Source: JACCXE01 sp963718605 | GTDB taxonomy: Bacteria > Actinomycetota > Acidimicrobiia > Acidimicrobiales > JACCXE01 | Assembly: GCA_963718605.1 (NCBI GenBank) | Contig: OY970363.1 | Span: 2,790,001 to 2,854,000, forward strand | DNA: 64,000 bases | Reading direction: 5' to 3' | In this document: positions 43,047 to 51,893 of the stretch, in pieces | Position numbering within the stretch: position 1 is the stretch's first letter | Layout: the number at the start of each line of letters is the position of its first letter | Program-made: the position numbers and the translations under genes | The notes under the pieces: generated by a model | The model's input: the letters and a program-made list of their open reading frames with translations, nothing else | Told to the model about the DNA's origin: nothing | The model's database searches: none

Positions 43047-44326
43047 ACGCCACCGAAGTCGCGATGTTCGCCATCGCGGTGCTGCTGGTGTTCTGCGCCA
43101 GCTTCCTCGCGATGGCCGAGACGAGCATCACGCGCATGAGCCGTCACAAAGCGACGGTCATGGCCGATGAGGGCAAGCGCGGCGCCAAGGAACTGCTTCG
43201 GATTACCGAGCACCCCGAGAAGTACCTCAACCCGGTGCTGCTCGTGGTGTTGGCCTCGCACCTCGCGGTCGCGACTCTCGTTGGGCTCGTTGCGGAGGAG
43301 GCATTCGGGGCGTGGGGTGTGCTGCTCGGCGTGCTGTTCGAAGTCGGGTTCCTGTTCGTCGTAGGTGAAGCGGCGCCGAAGACGTGGGCGGTGCTCAACA
43401 GCGAGCGGGCCGCGCTCTTGGTGGCGCGTCCGGTTGTCGCGATCGGCAACTTCGCGCCGCTGCGCTGGATCGCCCGCGGCCTGATCGGCGTGTCGAACGC
43501 TTTGCTCCCCGGCAAGGGCCTCAAGCAAGGCCCGTACGTGTCGGAGGAAGAGTTGCTGGCGATGACGGACGCCGCGGCCGACGACGACGCGATCGAGCAA
43601 GAGGAGCGCCAGCTCATCCGCTCGGTGTTCGAGTTCGGCGACACGGTCGCCCGCGAAGTGATGGTGCCGCGTCCCGACATGCTCGCGGTGGAAGGCAGCC
43701 AGCAGGTCACCGACGTCATCGACGTCGCTATGAAGGCCGGGTTCAGTCGCATCCCGGTCTACGACGAGAACATCGACAACATCGTCGGCGTCGTGTTCAC
43801 GAAAGACCTGCTGCGGGCCGAACGCGAAGGCAAGGCCGACACGCCGGTGCGCAACCTGGCGCGGGAGGGTCTCTTTGTTCCAGAGAGCAAGCCCGTGGCC
43901 GAACTGATGCGCGAGATGCAGCGCAAGAAGTTGCACCTCGCGTTCGTGCTCGACGAGTTCGGCGATACGGCCGGCATCGTCACGCTCGAAGACCTCATCG
44001 AGGAACTCGTCGGTGAGATCAACGACGAGTACGACGTCGAGGAAGCGCCCGTCGAACGGCTCGCGAACGGCGAAGTCCGTGTGAACGGCAAGATGTCGAT
44101 CGACGAGGTCAACGATCTGCTCGACACCGAACTGCCCGAGGGCGACGACTGGGACACGATCGCCGGCCTGTTGTTCAACCGGCTGGGTCACGTGCCCGTC
44201 GACGGCGAGCAAGTGATGGTCGCGGGCCACACGTTGACCGCCGAGCGCGTCCAGGGTCGCCGCATCGGCCGGGTCCGTCTCAAGGTCGGCTCGGCACCGA
44301 GTGACGACGACGACTCCGCTGATTAG
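43043..44326 (+). CDS. CNNM/CorC-family membrane protein with CBS domains
   Basis: 427 residues. Residues 1-190 are a DUF21 (CNNM) membrane domain (AMFAIAVLLVFCASFLAMAET, VVLASHLAVATLVGLVAEE). Two CBS domains follow (EVMVPRPDMLAVE, SRIPVYDENIDNIVGVVFTKDLL, LHLAFVLDEFGDTAGIVTLEDLIEEL), then a CorC_HlyC domain (MSIDEVNDLL, DTIAGLLFNRLGHVP). Family members export Mg2+ or Co2+ at the cell membrane and are often annotated as hemolysins without evidence. It is coupled to ybeY by ATGA and followed by era. Confidence 0.92.
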   Translation: MNATEVAMFAIAVLLVFCASFLAMAETSITRMSRHKATVMADEGKRGAKELLRITEHPEKYLNPVLLVVLASHLAVATLVGLVAEEAFGAWGVLLGVLFEVGFLFVVGEAAPKTWAVLNSERAALLVARPVVAIGNFAPLRWIARGLIGVSNALLPGKGLKQGPYVSEEELLAMTDAAADDDAIEQEERQLIRSVFEFGDTVAREVMVPRPDMLAVEGSQQVTDVIDVAMKAGFSRIPVYDENIDNIVGVVFTKDLLRAEREGKADTPVRNLAREGLFVPESKPVAELMREMQRKKLHLAFVLDEFGDTAGIVTLEDLIEELVGEINDEYDVEEAPVERLANGEVRVNGKMSIDEVNDLLDTELPEGDDWDTIAGLLFNRLGHVPVDGEQVMVAGHTLTAERVQGRRIGRVRLKVGSAPSDDDDSAD

Positions 44327-44335
44327 CCGCCGTTC

Positions 44336-45172
44336 ATGAAATCCGGTTTCGCCACCCTGCTGGGCCGACCCAACGTCGGCAAGTCGACCCTCCTCAACCA
44401 GATCCTGGGCGAGAAGGTGTCGATCGTCTCGAACAAGGTGCAGACGACGCGCCATGCGGTGCGCGGTGTGCTCACCCGCCCCGACGCGCAGATCGTGTTC
44501 GTGGACACGCCGGGCATTCACAAACCCCGCACCCGACTCGGCACGCGGCTGAACGCGACCGCCGAAGACGCGCTCGACGGCGTCGATGTCGTTTGCTTGC
44601 TGATCGACGCGACGCAGCCGCTCGGTCGGGGCGACGAATTCGTGGCCGCGCTGTGCCCGCCCGACGCGCTGGTGGTCGTGAACAAGATCGACCGCGCGTC
44701 CAAGGATCAGGTCATTGCGCAGCTCGGCGCCGCCGCGAAACTCGACCGCGCCGAATACTTTCCCGTCTCCGCCCGTACCGGCGCCGGCGTCGACGTGCTC
44801 GTCGACGCGATCGCGAGCCGGCTGCCCGAGGGCCCGATGCTGTATCCGGCCGATCAGATCAGCGACACCTCCGACGAGCACTGGGTGAGCGAACTGGTCC
44901 GCGAGCAGCTGCTGGCGATCTTGCGCGAGGAGTTGCCGCACTCCGTTGCCGCCCGCGTCGTGGACTGGGAATGGCCGATGGTGAAGGTCGAGATCCTGGT
45001 CGAACGCGAGTCGCAGAAGGGCATCGTGATCGGCCACAAGGGCGAGGTGCTCAAGAAGGTCGGCATTGCCGTGCGCGAGCAGATGCCCGAAGGCGTGTTC
45101 CTCGACCTCGTCGTGAAGGTCGAGAAGGACTGGCAGCGGCGCGACGCGTCGCTCGACCGGCTGGGTTACTAA
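44336..45172 (+). CDS. era: GTPase Era
   Basis: 278 residues. G1 is LLGRPNVGKSTLLN, the switch phrase KVQTTRHAVRGVLT, G3 VDTPGIH and G4 VVNKID. The C-terminal KH domain (GIVIGHKGEVLKKVGIAVREQ) binds the 3' end of 16S rRNA. Era checks 30S maturation. The TAA stop overlaps the next start (TAATG), so translation of the two is probably linked. Confidence 0.96.
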   Translation: MKSGFATLLGRPNVGKSTLLNQILGEKVSIVSNKVQTTRHAVRGVLTRPDAQIVFVDTPGIHKPRTRLGTRLNATAEDALDGVDVVCLLIDATQPLGRGDEFVAALCPPDALVVVNKIDRASKDQVIAQLGAAAKLDRAEYFPVSARTGAGVDVLVDAIASRLPEGPMLYPADQISDTSDEHWVSELVREQLLAILREELPHSVAARVVDWEWPMVKVEILVERESQKGIVIGHKGEVLKKVGIAVREQMPEGVFLDLVVKVEKDWQRRDASLDRLGY

Positions 45173-46146
45173 TGAGCCGCCGCCGGTTCGTGATCTTCGG
45201 GGCTGGCGCGATCGGTGGCGTAGTCGGCGCGCAGCTGGCGCGGGCGGAACGCGACGTCATCCTCATCGCCCGCGGCAAACACGCCGAGACGATGCAGACC
45301 GACGGATTGAAGTTGCAGCACGGCGACGACACCGACGTCTTTTTCCCCACCGTCGTCACGTCGGTCAACGACATCGGTTGGCGCGAGGACGACGTGGTGT
45401 TGCTCACCGTGAAGTCGCAGGACACGCTGGCCGCGGTCAGCGGTCTGGCGTTGGTGGCCCCGCCGTCGATCGCGGTCGTATGCGCCCAGAACGGCGTCGA
45501 CAACGAAGGCGTGGCGTTGCGGATGTTCGCGAACACGTACGGCGCGGTCGTGATGATGCCGGCGGGTCATCTGTCACCCGGCGTGGTGCAGGCGCACTCG
45601 TGGCCCGTCCCCGGGCTCATCGACGTCGGGCGGTATCCGTCGGGTAGCGACGCGACTGCGGGCGAAACCGTCGACACGCTCAACGCGGTCGGGTTCAACT
45701 GCGTGGTGCGCGAAGACGTCATTCGCTGGAAGTACACGAAGCTGCTGATGAATCTGGCGAACGCGGTGATCGCGCTGTGTGGCTTCGGCGGCGACGACGC
45801 CGCGGATCTGCGCCGGGCGGCGCGGGACGAGGGGACGGCGGTGCTGCGCGCCGCGGGAATCGACTACGCCTCCGAGGAGGAAGACCGCGCCCGGCGGGCC
45901 GACATCATGACGTTGGTGCCGATCAACGGCGTGACGCGCACCGGCGGTTCCACCTGGCAGAGCCTGGCCCGGGGCACCGGCACAATCGAGACGAACTGGC
46001 TGAACGGCGAGATCGTGGCGCTCGGCCGCCGCTACGGCGTTCCGACCCCGGTCAACGAGGTGCTGCAGCGCATGACGAACCAGGCGGCGCGGGACGGACT
46101 GCCGCCCGAGTCCCTTGAGGCGTCGAACATCCTGGCCATGCTTTGA
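45172..46146 (+). CDS. Ketopantoate reductase family protein (ApbA/PanE)
   Basis: 324 residues from ATG at 45172. The NADP loop is VIFGAGAIGGVVGAQLA, the catalytic-Lys region is DVIRWKYTKLLMNLANAV and the C-terminal domain has NWLNGEIVALGRRYGVPTPVNEVL. PanE reduces ketopantoate to pantoate for coenzyme A synthesis, but the family is broad and no other pantothenate gene is near, so this is a family-level call. The start overlaps the era stop. Confidence 0.85.
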   Translation: MSRRRFVIFGAGAIGGVVGAQLARAERDVILIARGKHAETMQTDGLKLQHGDDTDVFFPTVVTSVNDIGWREDDVVLLTVKSQDTLAAVSGLALVAPPSIAVVCAQNGVDNEGVALRMFANTYGAVVMMPAGHLSPGVVQAHSWPVPGLIDVGRYPSGSDATAGETVDTLNAVGFNCVVREDVIRWKYTKLLMNLANAVIALCGFGGDDAADLRRAARDEGTAVLRAAGIDYASEEEDRARRADIMTLVPINGVTRTGGSTWQSLARGTGTIETNWLNGEIVALGRRYGVPTPVNEVLQRMTNQAARDGLPPESLEASNILAML

Positions 46147-46155
46147 CCCCGTCGG

Positions 46156-46161
46156 TACCGT
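46156..46161 (+). promoter_or_regulatory. Leaderless-type -10 element (TACCGT) of the DUF2087 gene
   Basis: TACCGT, 7 bases, then GTG at 46169, giving this small gene its own transcript after the ketopantoate reductase gene. Confidence 0.45.
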
Positions 46162-46168
46162 TGACCGC

Positions 46169-46474
46169 GTGACCCAGCTGCGACTGCTCGATGGGCGCGA
46201 GCCCGCAGCCCAGATGCTGGACCGCTGGTTCCGCGACGGCCGCCTGGTTTCGATCCCGGCGCGGCGCGGCAAGCGCCTGCCCGTACTCGACCGTTTGGCG
46301 CAGGAGTTTCAGCCCGGTGAGAAGTACACCGAGCGCGAGGTGAACGACATGCTCCGGGTCTTCCATCCCGACGTCGCCGCCCTACGGCGCTACCTCGTCG
46401 ACGAAGGCTTCATGGACCGCACGCCTGAAGGCGCGCAGTACTGGCGCGTGGGCGGCAGCTACTCGCCGTCGTGA
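46169..46474 (+). CDS. DUF2087 domain protein
   Basis: 101 residues from GTG at 46169; the longer reading overlaps the previous gene. The pattern LDRWFRDGRLVSIPARRGKRLPVLDRLAQEF, then YTEREVNDMLRVFHPDVAALRRYLVDEGFMDR, is the DUF2087 domain, a small winged-helix-like fold often attached to ArsR or MarR regulators. Alone it may bind DNA or RNA, but no function is known. Its end overlaps the end of the opposing helicase gene by 16 bases. Confidence 0.85.
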   Translation: MTQLRLLDGREPAAQMLDRWFRDGRLVSIPARRGKRLPVLDRLAQEFQPGEKYTEREVNDMLRVFHPDVAALRRYLVDEGFMDRTPEGAQYWRVGGSYSPS

Positions 46475-48342
46475 TACTTCTTTAGGAACGCGGCGACTTC
46501 CTCGCGTTCCTTCGTGCGTCGCATCGGCGGCAGCGCGTTGATCAACTGCCAGCGGTAGTTCGCAGTAGCCAAGCGCGAGTCGAGCACGGCCACCACGCCG
46601 TGGTCGGTCGCGGTTCGGATCAGTCGACCGGCGCCCTGCGCGAGCAGTGTCGCCGCGCGCGGCAGGTCGATCACGCGGAACGCGGCGGGGCCGGCGCGAT
46701 CGCGGCGCGCCATCAGGAGCGGTTCGTCGGGGCGCGGAAACGGCAGCCGATCGATCGTGACCAAACTCAGCGTGCGGCCCGGTACGTCGACACCCTGCCA
46801 GTAGCCCATCGTCGCGAAGAGGCAGGCCGCCTCCTCGTTTTCGAACTGGGCGACCAGCTTGGGTTTGGGCAAGTCGCCTTGCGCCAACACCGGCACGTCC
46901 AGGCGATCGCGCAGCGCCTCGACCGCCAACTCCATCGACTTCCAACTCGTGAACAACGCGAGCGTGCGGCCGCCCGCGGCCTCGATCAGAAAGGCCAGCT
47001 CGTCGTGGAGCGCCTCGCGGTATTTCGGGTTACGCGGGTCGGGCATGTGCGTGGCGCAATACAGCAAGCCCTGCGACTCGAAGTCGAAGGGGCTGCCGGC
47101 GTCGAGTTCGTCGTGCTCGTCCTCCTTGATGCCGACGCGGCCGCCGAGCCCGCTCGGGATCGTGGCGCTCGTGAGGATGGCCGTGTGGTCAGGCCACAGC
47201 TGTTCGGCCAGCGCGCCGCCCACGTCGATCGGCGCGACTTTGAGCACCGGTGCGTGCGCGGGCCCCTCGACCCATCGAACGTGGCTTTCGCGCACGTCGC
47301 GCACCATGCCGAGGTCGCCGGCGAGGTGGCCGGCGGCCTGTTGCACGCGGGGCTTGCCCGCGTCGTCGTCGGGCACCGCCTTGATCGAACTCAGCAACGC
47401 CTGCGTGCGTTCGATGCCGAGCGTGAGCACTTCGGTCAGTTCGCTCGGTAGCTCCCCGACCAGGCGCTGGTTGCGGTACGGCTCGAGGGCGCGCTCTAAC
47501 CGGTCTCCCGCGGCGATGAGGTCGTCGATGGTGGACGGGTCGGTCTGGCCCACCAGGCGTCGGGCGTTGCGGGCGAGTGAACTGAACCGGCCGCTTGTCA
47601 TCTCGAGGCCGAGCGCGGACGCGGCGATGTCTTCAAGCTCGTGGGCCTCGTCGAAGATCACGACGTCGTGTTCGGGCAACACGTGGCCGTCGCTCGCGAG
47701 GTGGCTGCCGTAGAGGTGGGTGTTGACCACCACCACGTCCGCCTCTTGCGCAGCGACGCGGGCCTTCTCGGCGAAACACACGTCCCCCGACGGGCACTTG
47801 GTGGCGCCCGGGCACTCCATGCCGCTGACGCTCAACATCGACCATGCCTTGGGCTTGGGCTCGAAAGACAGGTCGGACCGGTCACCGGTCTTGGAGGTGC
47901 GGCCCCACTCGACGAGCTTCACGACTTCCTTGGCCAGCGAACCCGAGGCCTCGACGTCGTCGAGTTGCATCTGCCCGTCCCCGCCCGCAACTTCTTTGGC
48001 TCGTTGCATGCAGAGGTAGTTCGATCGGCCCTTGAGTATGGAGAAGGTGAAGGGCGTGGGCAGCGTCTTTTGGAGGAACGGGAGATCCTTCGAAGCCAAC
48101 TGATCTTGCAGTGCTTTCGTAGCGGTGCTCACGACGACCTTGCTGCCGCTAAGGATGGCCGGCACGAGGTACGCCAAGCTCTTGCCCGTGCCGGTACCGG
48201 CTTGCACGATCAGGTGGCGGCGTCCGTCTATGGCGTGCTCGACGGCCACGGCCATGTCGACCTGGCCCTGCCGGATCTCCCCGCCGCCGGGCAGGCGCGC
48301 GATTACGTGAGCAAGCGCGCTCGTCAACCCGTTCTCCGCCAC
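46459..48342 (-). CDS. DinG/XPD-family ATP-dependent DNA helicase
   Basis: 627 residues from GTG at 48342. Walker A is QAGTGTGKSLAYLVPAI (about residue 42), the DEAH box VVIFDEAHELEDIA, and the C-terminal motifs FATMGYWQGVDVPG and QGAGRLIRTATDHGVVAVLDSR (motif VI). Four cysteines between motifs Ia and II (CMQRAKEV, CPGATKCPSGDVC) form the iron-sulfur site of the XPD/DinG group. These 5'-3' helicases resolve R-loops, G-quadruplexes and replication blocks. A TAAGGT box lies 7 bases before the start. Confidence 0.92.
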   Translation of the reverse strand: MAENGLTSALAHVIARLPGGGEIRQGQVDMAVAVEHAIDGRRHLIVQAGTGTGKSLAYLVPAILSGSKVVVSTATKALQDQLASKDLPFLQKTLPTPFTFSILKGRSNYLCMQRAKEVAGGDGQMQLDDVEASGSLAKEVVKLVEWGRTSKTGDRSDLSFEPKPKAWSMLSVSGMECPGATKCPSGDVCFAEKARVAAQEADVVVVNTHLYGSHLASDGHVLPEHDVVIFDEAHELEDIAASALGLEMTSGRFSSLARNARRLVGQTDPSTIDDLIAAGDRLERALEPYRNQRLVGELPSELTEVLTLGIERTQALLSSIKAVPDDDAGKPRVQQAAGHLAGDLGMVRDVRESHVRWVEGPAHAPVLKVAPIDVGGALAEQLWPDHTAILTSATIPSGLGGRVGIKEDEHDELDAGSPFDFESQGLLYCATHMPDPRNPKYREALHDELAFLIEAAGGRTLALFTSWKSMELAVEALRDRLDVPVLAQGDLPKPKLVAQFENEEAACLFATMGYWQGVDVPGRTLSLVTIDRLPFPRPDEPLLMARRDRAGPAAFRVIDLPRAATLLAQGAGRLIRTATDHGVVAVLDSRLATANYRWQLINALPPMRRTKEREEVAAFLKKYHDGE

Positions 48343-48349
48343 CCGGCCG

Positions 48350-48355
48350 ACCTTA
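48350..48355 (-). promoter_or_regulatory. Leaderless-type -10 element (TAAGGT) of the helicase gene
   Basis: Minus-strand TAAGGT, 7 bases, then GTG at 48342. It lies in the 32-base gap after the NDH-2 gene, so the helicase need not depend on the Rex-controlled promoter. Confidence 0.45.
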
Positions 48356-48374
48356 CGACCCGGGTGTTACAAGC

Positions 48375-49676
48375 TCAGGTTTCCGCAGGTGGGAGTGGCG
48401 TCGGGTGGCCCAGGCCACCGAGTTGCGACACATCGCGGGGGAAGAACAGCGAGATGGTCCAGTCGCTCACCACGCGGCTCTTGCGGGCGAGGCCCGGCAT
48501 CATCAGCAGGTGGTACGAGCGGCCCATGAACCACGCCAGTGGCCCCGTGAACGTGAGGCGCTTCACCTGGGCGACGCCCTGGTTGCGCCCAAGCGTGACG
48601 GCGAGGCCGCGGTTGCGGTACTTGAACGGCGCGGCCTCACCGATACCGAGCCCGGCGGCGACGTTGTTGGCCGCGACGACGCCCTGGCGCAGCGCGTGTT
48701 GCGCGGTGGGCGGGCAGGGCTTGCCGTTGGCCGCGGGGTCGGGCACCGAGGCCGTGTCGCCGATGGCGAATGCGTCGGTCACGCCGACGACGCGCAGGTA
48801 CTCGTCGACGGGCACCCGGCCGCGGTCATCAACGTTTAACCCGGACTCGCCCGCCAACTCGTTCGGTCGCTGGCCAGCGGTCCACACAATGGTGCCGGCG
48901 CGGTAGGGCGCGACGGTCGTGTCGCTCAGCATTACGCGCGCGTCCTCGCAACTCGCGAGCTGAGTCGACAGGTGGAGCTCGATGCCCTTCTTCCGCAGCG
49001 CGCGTTCGGCGTAGCGCGACAACCGCATGTCGAGACCGGGCAGCAATGAGTCGGCCGCTTCGACGAGCACCCACCGCATGTCCGACGGGCGCAGCTTTGG
49101 GTACGACCGCTTCATCGCGTCGCGGGTCAATGACTCGAGTTCGGCCAGCGCTTCGACGCCGGAGTAGCCGCCACCGATGAACGTGAACGTCAGCAGTTCG
49201 CGACGCAGTTCCAGGTCGTCGGTGGCGTCGGCTGCCTCGAGTTGGCGCAGCACGTGGTTGCGCAACCAGATCGCGTCCGCGAGCGTCTTGAAGCCCACGG
49301 CGTGCTCGGCGAGGCCCGGTATCGGTCGGGTCGTCGGCCGCGAACCGGGGGACAGGATCAGCGCGCGGAAGGCGACCTCGTGCGCGTCGCCGTTCAAGTC
49401 GGTCACCTTGGCGCGGCGGCCGGCCACGTCGAGCGACGTCACCTGGCCGGTCAGGACCGTGGTGTGGGGGAGGAACTCGCGCAACGGGATTACGGCGTGC
49501 CGCGGCTCAAGGGTGCCCGAAGCCGCCTCGGGTAGCAGCGGGGAGAAGAGAAAGAAGTTCTCCTCGGCCACGAGCAGCACCCGCTCGGCGCGCCCCTTCA
49601 GCAGGTGCTCAAGCCGGCGAGCAGCGAACGCCCCACCGAACCCGCCACCCACAACCAACACGTCGTACTGATTCAT
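48375..49676 (-). CDS. ndh: Type II NADH dehydrogenase (NDH-2)
   Basis: 433 residues, ATG at 49676 with GAGGGGGA before it. The FAD loop is VLVVGGGFGGAFAARRLEHLL, the NADH loop FTFIGGGYSGVEALAELE, and between and after them are LILSPGSRPTTRPIPG and VTDAFAIGDTA. A C-terminal amphipathic or membrane-contact part (FTGPLAWFMGRSYHLLMMPG) agrees with a peripheral membrane enzyme. It oxidises NADH and reduces menaquinone without pumping protons. The perfect Rex operator 18 bases upstream (49695-49712) predicts induction when NADH rises or oxygen falls. Confidence 0.9.
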   Translation of the reverse strand: MNQYDVLVVGGGFGGAFAARRLEHLLKGRAERVLLVAEENFFLFSPLLPEAASGTLEPRHAVIPLREFLPHTTVLTGQVTSLDVAGRRAKVTDLNGDAHEVAFRALILSPGSRPTTRPIPGLAEHAVGFKTLADAIWLRNHVLRQLEAADATDDLELRRELLTFTFIGGGYSGVEALAELESLTRDAMKRSYPKLRPSDMRWVLVEAADSLLPGLDMRLSRYAERALRKKGIELHLSTQLASCEDARVMLSDTTVAPYRAGTIVWTAGQRPNELAGESGLNVDDRGRVPVDEYLRVVGVTDAFAIGDTASVPDPAANGKPCPPTAQHALRQGVVAANNVAAGLGIGEAAPFKYRNRGLAVTLGRNQGVAQVKRLTFTGPLAWFMGRSYHLLMMPGLARKSRVVSDWTISLFFPRDVSQLGGLGHPTPLPPAET

Positions 49677-49694
49677 GCCGTCCCCCTCGGACGT

Positions 49695-49712
49695 TTGTGA
49701 ATACTTTCACAA
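49695..49712 (-). promoter_or_regulatory. Perfect Rex-type operator in front of ndh
   Basis: TTGTGAA (49695-49701), TACT, TTCACAA (49706-49712): an 18-bp perfect inverted repeat matching the known Rex box TTGTGAA-N4-TTCACAA. It ends 18 bases before the ndh ATG, where a bound repressor would block transcription. Rex senses the NADH/NAD+ ratio, and ndh is a known Rex target in other Gram-positive bacteria. Confidence 0.8.
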
Positions 49713-49774
49713 GCATAGGCAACTGGGTGTGGGTCGTGCCGGATTCCGGCATGTGGTGCGCCCAGTTCGGGGGG

Positions 49775-51133
49775 TTAGGTCGCCTTGCCCGGATTCAGGA
49801 TGCCGTTGGGGTCGAATACGCGGCGGATGCCGTCCATCAGGGCGCGCTCGGTTTCGCCGACTTGGGATGGAAGCCACGCTCGTTTGATCTGGCCGACGCC
49901 GTGTTCACCTGTGATCGTGCCGCCCAGGGCGAGCGCGACGTCGAGGATCTCGCCGAAGGCGACCTTGGCGGTTTCGAACGCGGCGGGGTCGGCGGGGTCG
50001 TAGACGATCGTCGGGTGCAGGTTGCCATCACCGGCGTGACCGAACGTCGCGATGGTGATGTCGTGCGCGGCTGCGATCGCCTCGACACCCGCGATCAATT
50101 CCGCCAGGCGCGGCTTGGGCACGCCGACGTCGTCGAGCAAGGTCGCGCCCGATCGTTCGAGTGCGGGGATCGCGCTGTGACGCGCGTGCAAGATCGCGGC
50201 GCCCTCTTCGGCGTCGTCGGTCGCCGCGGTGTAGGTCGCGCCCGCGGCGACACAGACCACGTCCGCCGCGGTGACGTCCTCGAACGCGCACGCGCTGTCG
50301 CTCTGCACCACCAGCAATGCGCCGGCCGACCGGTCCAGGCCCATGCTCAGATGGTCTTCGACCGCGTTGATCGTCGTGCGGTCCATGACCTCGACCAGCG
50401 AAAACTCCGCAACCGCATCGATCGCAATCACCGCTTCGCCCGCGGCTTCGCATGAGGGAAAAATCGCGACGAGCGTCGCCGGCGGATGGGGTGCGGGTCG
50501 CAACCGAACCGTCACTTCGACCACGACTGCGAGCGTGCCTTCCGAACCGACCAGCACCTTCGTCAGATCAAGCCCGGCCACGTTCTTGCGGACGGCGCTG
50601 CCCGTGTTTATCAGCGTTCCGTCCGCGAGCACCGCCTTCAGGGCCAACACGTGGTCGCCGGTGACGCCGTACTTCACGCAGCACGCGCCGCCCGCGTTGG
50701 TGGCTACGTTGCCGCCGATCGAACAGATAGCGCGCGAGGACGGATCCGGTGCGTACCAAAGTCCGCGTTCGGCCACGGCCGCCGCGAGGTCGCCGTTGAG
50801 TACGCCGGGTTCCGCGGTCGCAGTGCGTTGCGCGACGTCGATCGAAATGATCCGGTTCATCAAGGCGGTCGACAGCACGATGCACCCGTCGATCGCGTTG
50901 GCCCCGCCGGCCAGGCCGGTGCCTGCACCGCGCGTGACGACCGGTGTGTTGGTCGCGGTCGCGACTGCGAGCGTCGCAACGACGTCCTCGATGGTGAGCG
51001 CCCGCACGACTGCCATCGGCTTTCCCGCAGTCGCGGTGAGCGCGCGGTCGTGGCGGTACTGATCCATTACGTCGGCATCGATCACCAGACGATCGGCGGG
51101 TAGCCGGTCCTGCAGCGCCTCGATCACGTTCAC
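49775..51133 (-). CDS. FAD-linked oxidase, glycolate oxidase GlcD / D-lactate dehydrogenase family
   Basis: 452 residues from GTG at 51133 (GTG 51127 possible). The PCMH-type FAD domain shows PVVTRGAGTGLAGGANAIDG, PGVLNGDLAAAVAERGLWYAPDPSS and SIGGNVATNAGGACCVKYG. The C-terminal cap has FGHAGDGNLHPTIVYDP and GTITGEHGVGQIKRAWL, as in GlcD and D-2-hydroxyacid dehydrogenases. It oxidises a 2-hydroxy acid, passing electrons from FAD to a carrier. No GlcE or GlcF partner is nearby. A TACGCT box lies 6 bases before the start. Confidence 0.88.
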   Translation of the reverse strand: MNVIEALQDRLPADRLVIDADVMDQYRHDRALTATAGKPMAVVRALTIEDVVATLAVATATNTPVVTRGAGTGLAGGANAIDGCIVLSTALMNRIISIDVAQRTATAEPGVLNGDLAAAVAERGLWYAPDPSSRAICSIGGNVATNAGGACCVKYGVTGDHVLALKAVLADGTLINTGSAVRKNVAGLDLTKVLVGSEGTLAVVVEVTVRLRPAPHPPATLVAIFPSCEAAGEAVIAIDAVAEFSLVEVMDRTTINAVEDHLSMGLDRSAGALLVVQSDSACAFEDVTAADVVCVAAGATYTAATDDAEEGAAILHARHSAIPALERSGATLLDDVGVPKPRLAELIAGVEAIAAAHDITIATFGHAGDGNLHPTIVYDPADPAAFETAKVAFGEILDVALALGGTITGEHGVGQIKRAWLPSQVGETERALMDGIRRVFDPNGILNPGKAT

Positions 51134-51139
51134 CCGGCC

Positions 51140-51145
51140 AGCGTA
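51140..51145 (-). promoter_or_regulatory. Leaderless-type -10 element (TACGCT) of the FAD-linked oxidase gene
   Basis: Minus-strand TACGCT, 6 bases, then GTG at 51133. Confidence 0.45.
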
Positions 51146-51154
51146 CGAGGCCAC

Positions 51155-51160
51155 TACCGT
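51155..51160 (+). promoter_or_regulatory. Leaderless-type -10 element (TACCGT) of uppS
   Basis: TACCGT, 7 bases, then GTG at 51168. Together with the minus-strand TACGCT at 51140 it makes a divergent promoter pair inside 34 bases. Confidence 0.5.
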
Positions 51161-51167
51161 CGCAGTC

Positions 51168-51893
51168 GTGGCCACGAAGATCCCCAAGGGCATCGATCCC
51201 AAGCGAATCCCGCGCCACGTCGCGTGCGTGATGGACGGCAACGGCCGGTGGGCCACCAAGCGCGGGCTGCCTCGCACCGAGGGCCACGCCGCCGGCGAGG
51301 AGGCGCTGTTCGACACGGTCGACGGCGCGCTCGAGCTCGGGTTGAAGTGGTTGACCGTCTACGCGTTCAGCACGGAGAACTGGAAGCGGCCGCTCGACGA
51401 GGTGCGCTACCTCATGAACTTCAACGAGCGCATCCTCACGGATCGCCGCGACGAATTGAACGACCGGGACGTCCGCATCACGTTCGCCGGCCGCCGCGAC
51501 TGGCGCGTCCCCAAGCGCCTGTTGAAGCGCATGGACGAAGCGGTCGAGCTGACGAAGAACAACAAGACGATGACGCTGACCATCGCGTTCAACTACGGGG
51601 GACGGGCCGAGATTGTCGACGCCGTTCGCCAGATCGCGGCTGAAGGCATCAAGCCCGAGAAGATCGACGAGAAGACGATTCGCGAGCGACTCTATGTCAA
51701 AGGCATGCCCGAGCCGGACCTGATGGTGCGTACATCGGGCGAGTTCCGCATTAGCAACTTCCTGTTGTGGGAGCTCGCGTACAGCGAGTTGGTTTTCACC
51801 GACGTCCTGTGGCCGGACTTCCGCCGCGAGAACTTGTTCGACGCGGTGCGTGAGTACCAAAACCGGGAACGACTTTTTGGCGGCGCCCGCTGA
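51168..51893 (+). CDS. uppS: Isoprenyl transferase (undecaprenyl diphosphate synthase family)
   Basis: 241 residues, GTG start. The catalytic Asp lies in CVMDGNGRWATKRG, followed by VYAFSTENWKRP, and the substrate loop is DLMVRTSGEFRISNFLLWE. The enzyme condenses isopentenyl diphosphate units in cis to give the polyprenyl carrier of cell-wall synthesis. Chain length cannot be read. recO starts at its stop codon. Confidence 0.95.
   Translation: MATKIPKGIDPKRIPRHVACVMDGNGRWATKRGLPRTEGHAAGEEALFDTVDGALELGLKWLTVYAFSTENWKRPLDEVRYLMNFNERILTDRRDELNDRDVRITFAGRRDWRVPKRLLKRMDEAVELTKNNKTMTLTIAFNYGGRAEIVDAVRQIAAEGIKPEKIDEKTIRERLYVKGMPEPDLMVRTSGEFRISNFLLWELAYSELVFTDVLWPDFRRENLFDAVREYQNRERLFGGAR

Noticed and set aside
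42581..45037. 818-codon open frame on the minus strand across ybeY, CNNM and era
   Set aside because: It is antisense to three genes with clear motifs, has His/Arg/Asp-rich low-quality sequence and no domain. It is the usual GC-rich mirror frame.
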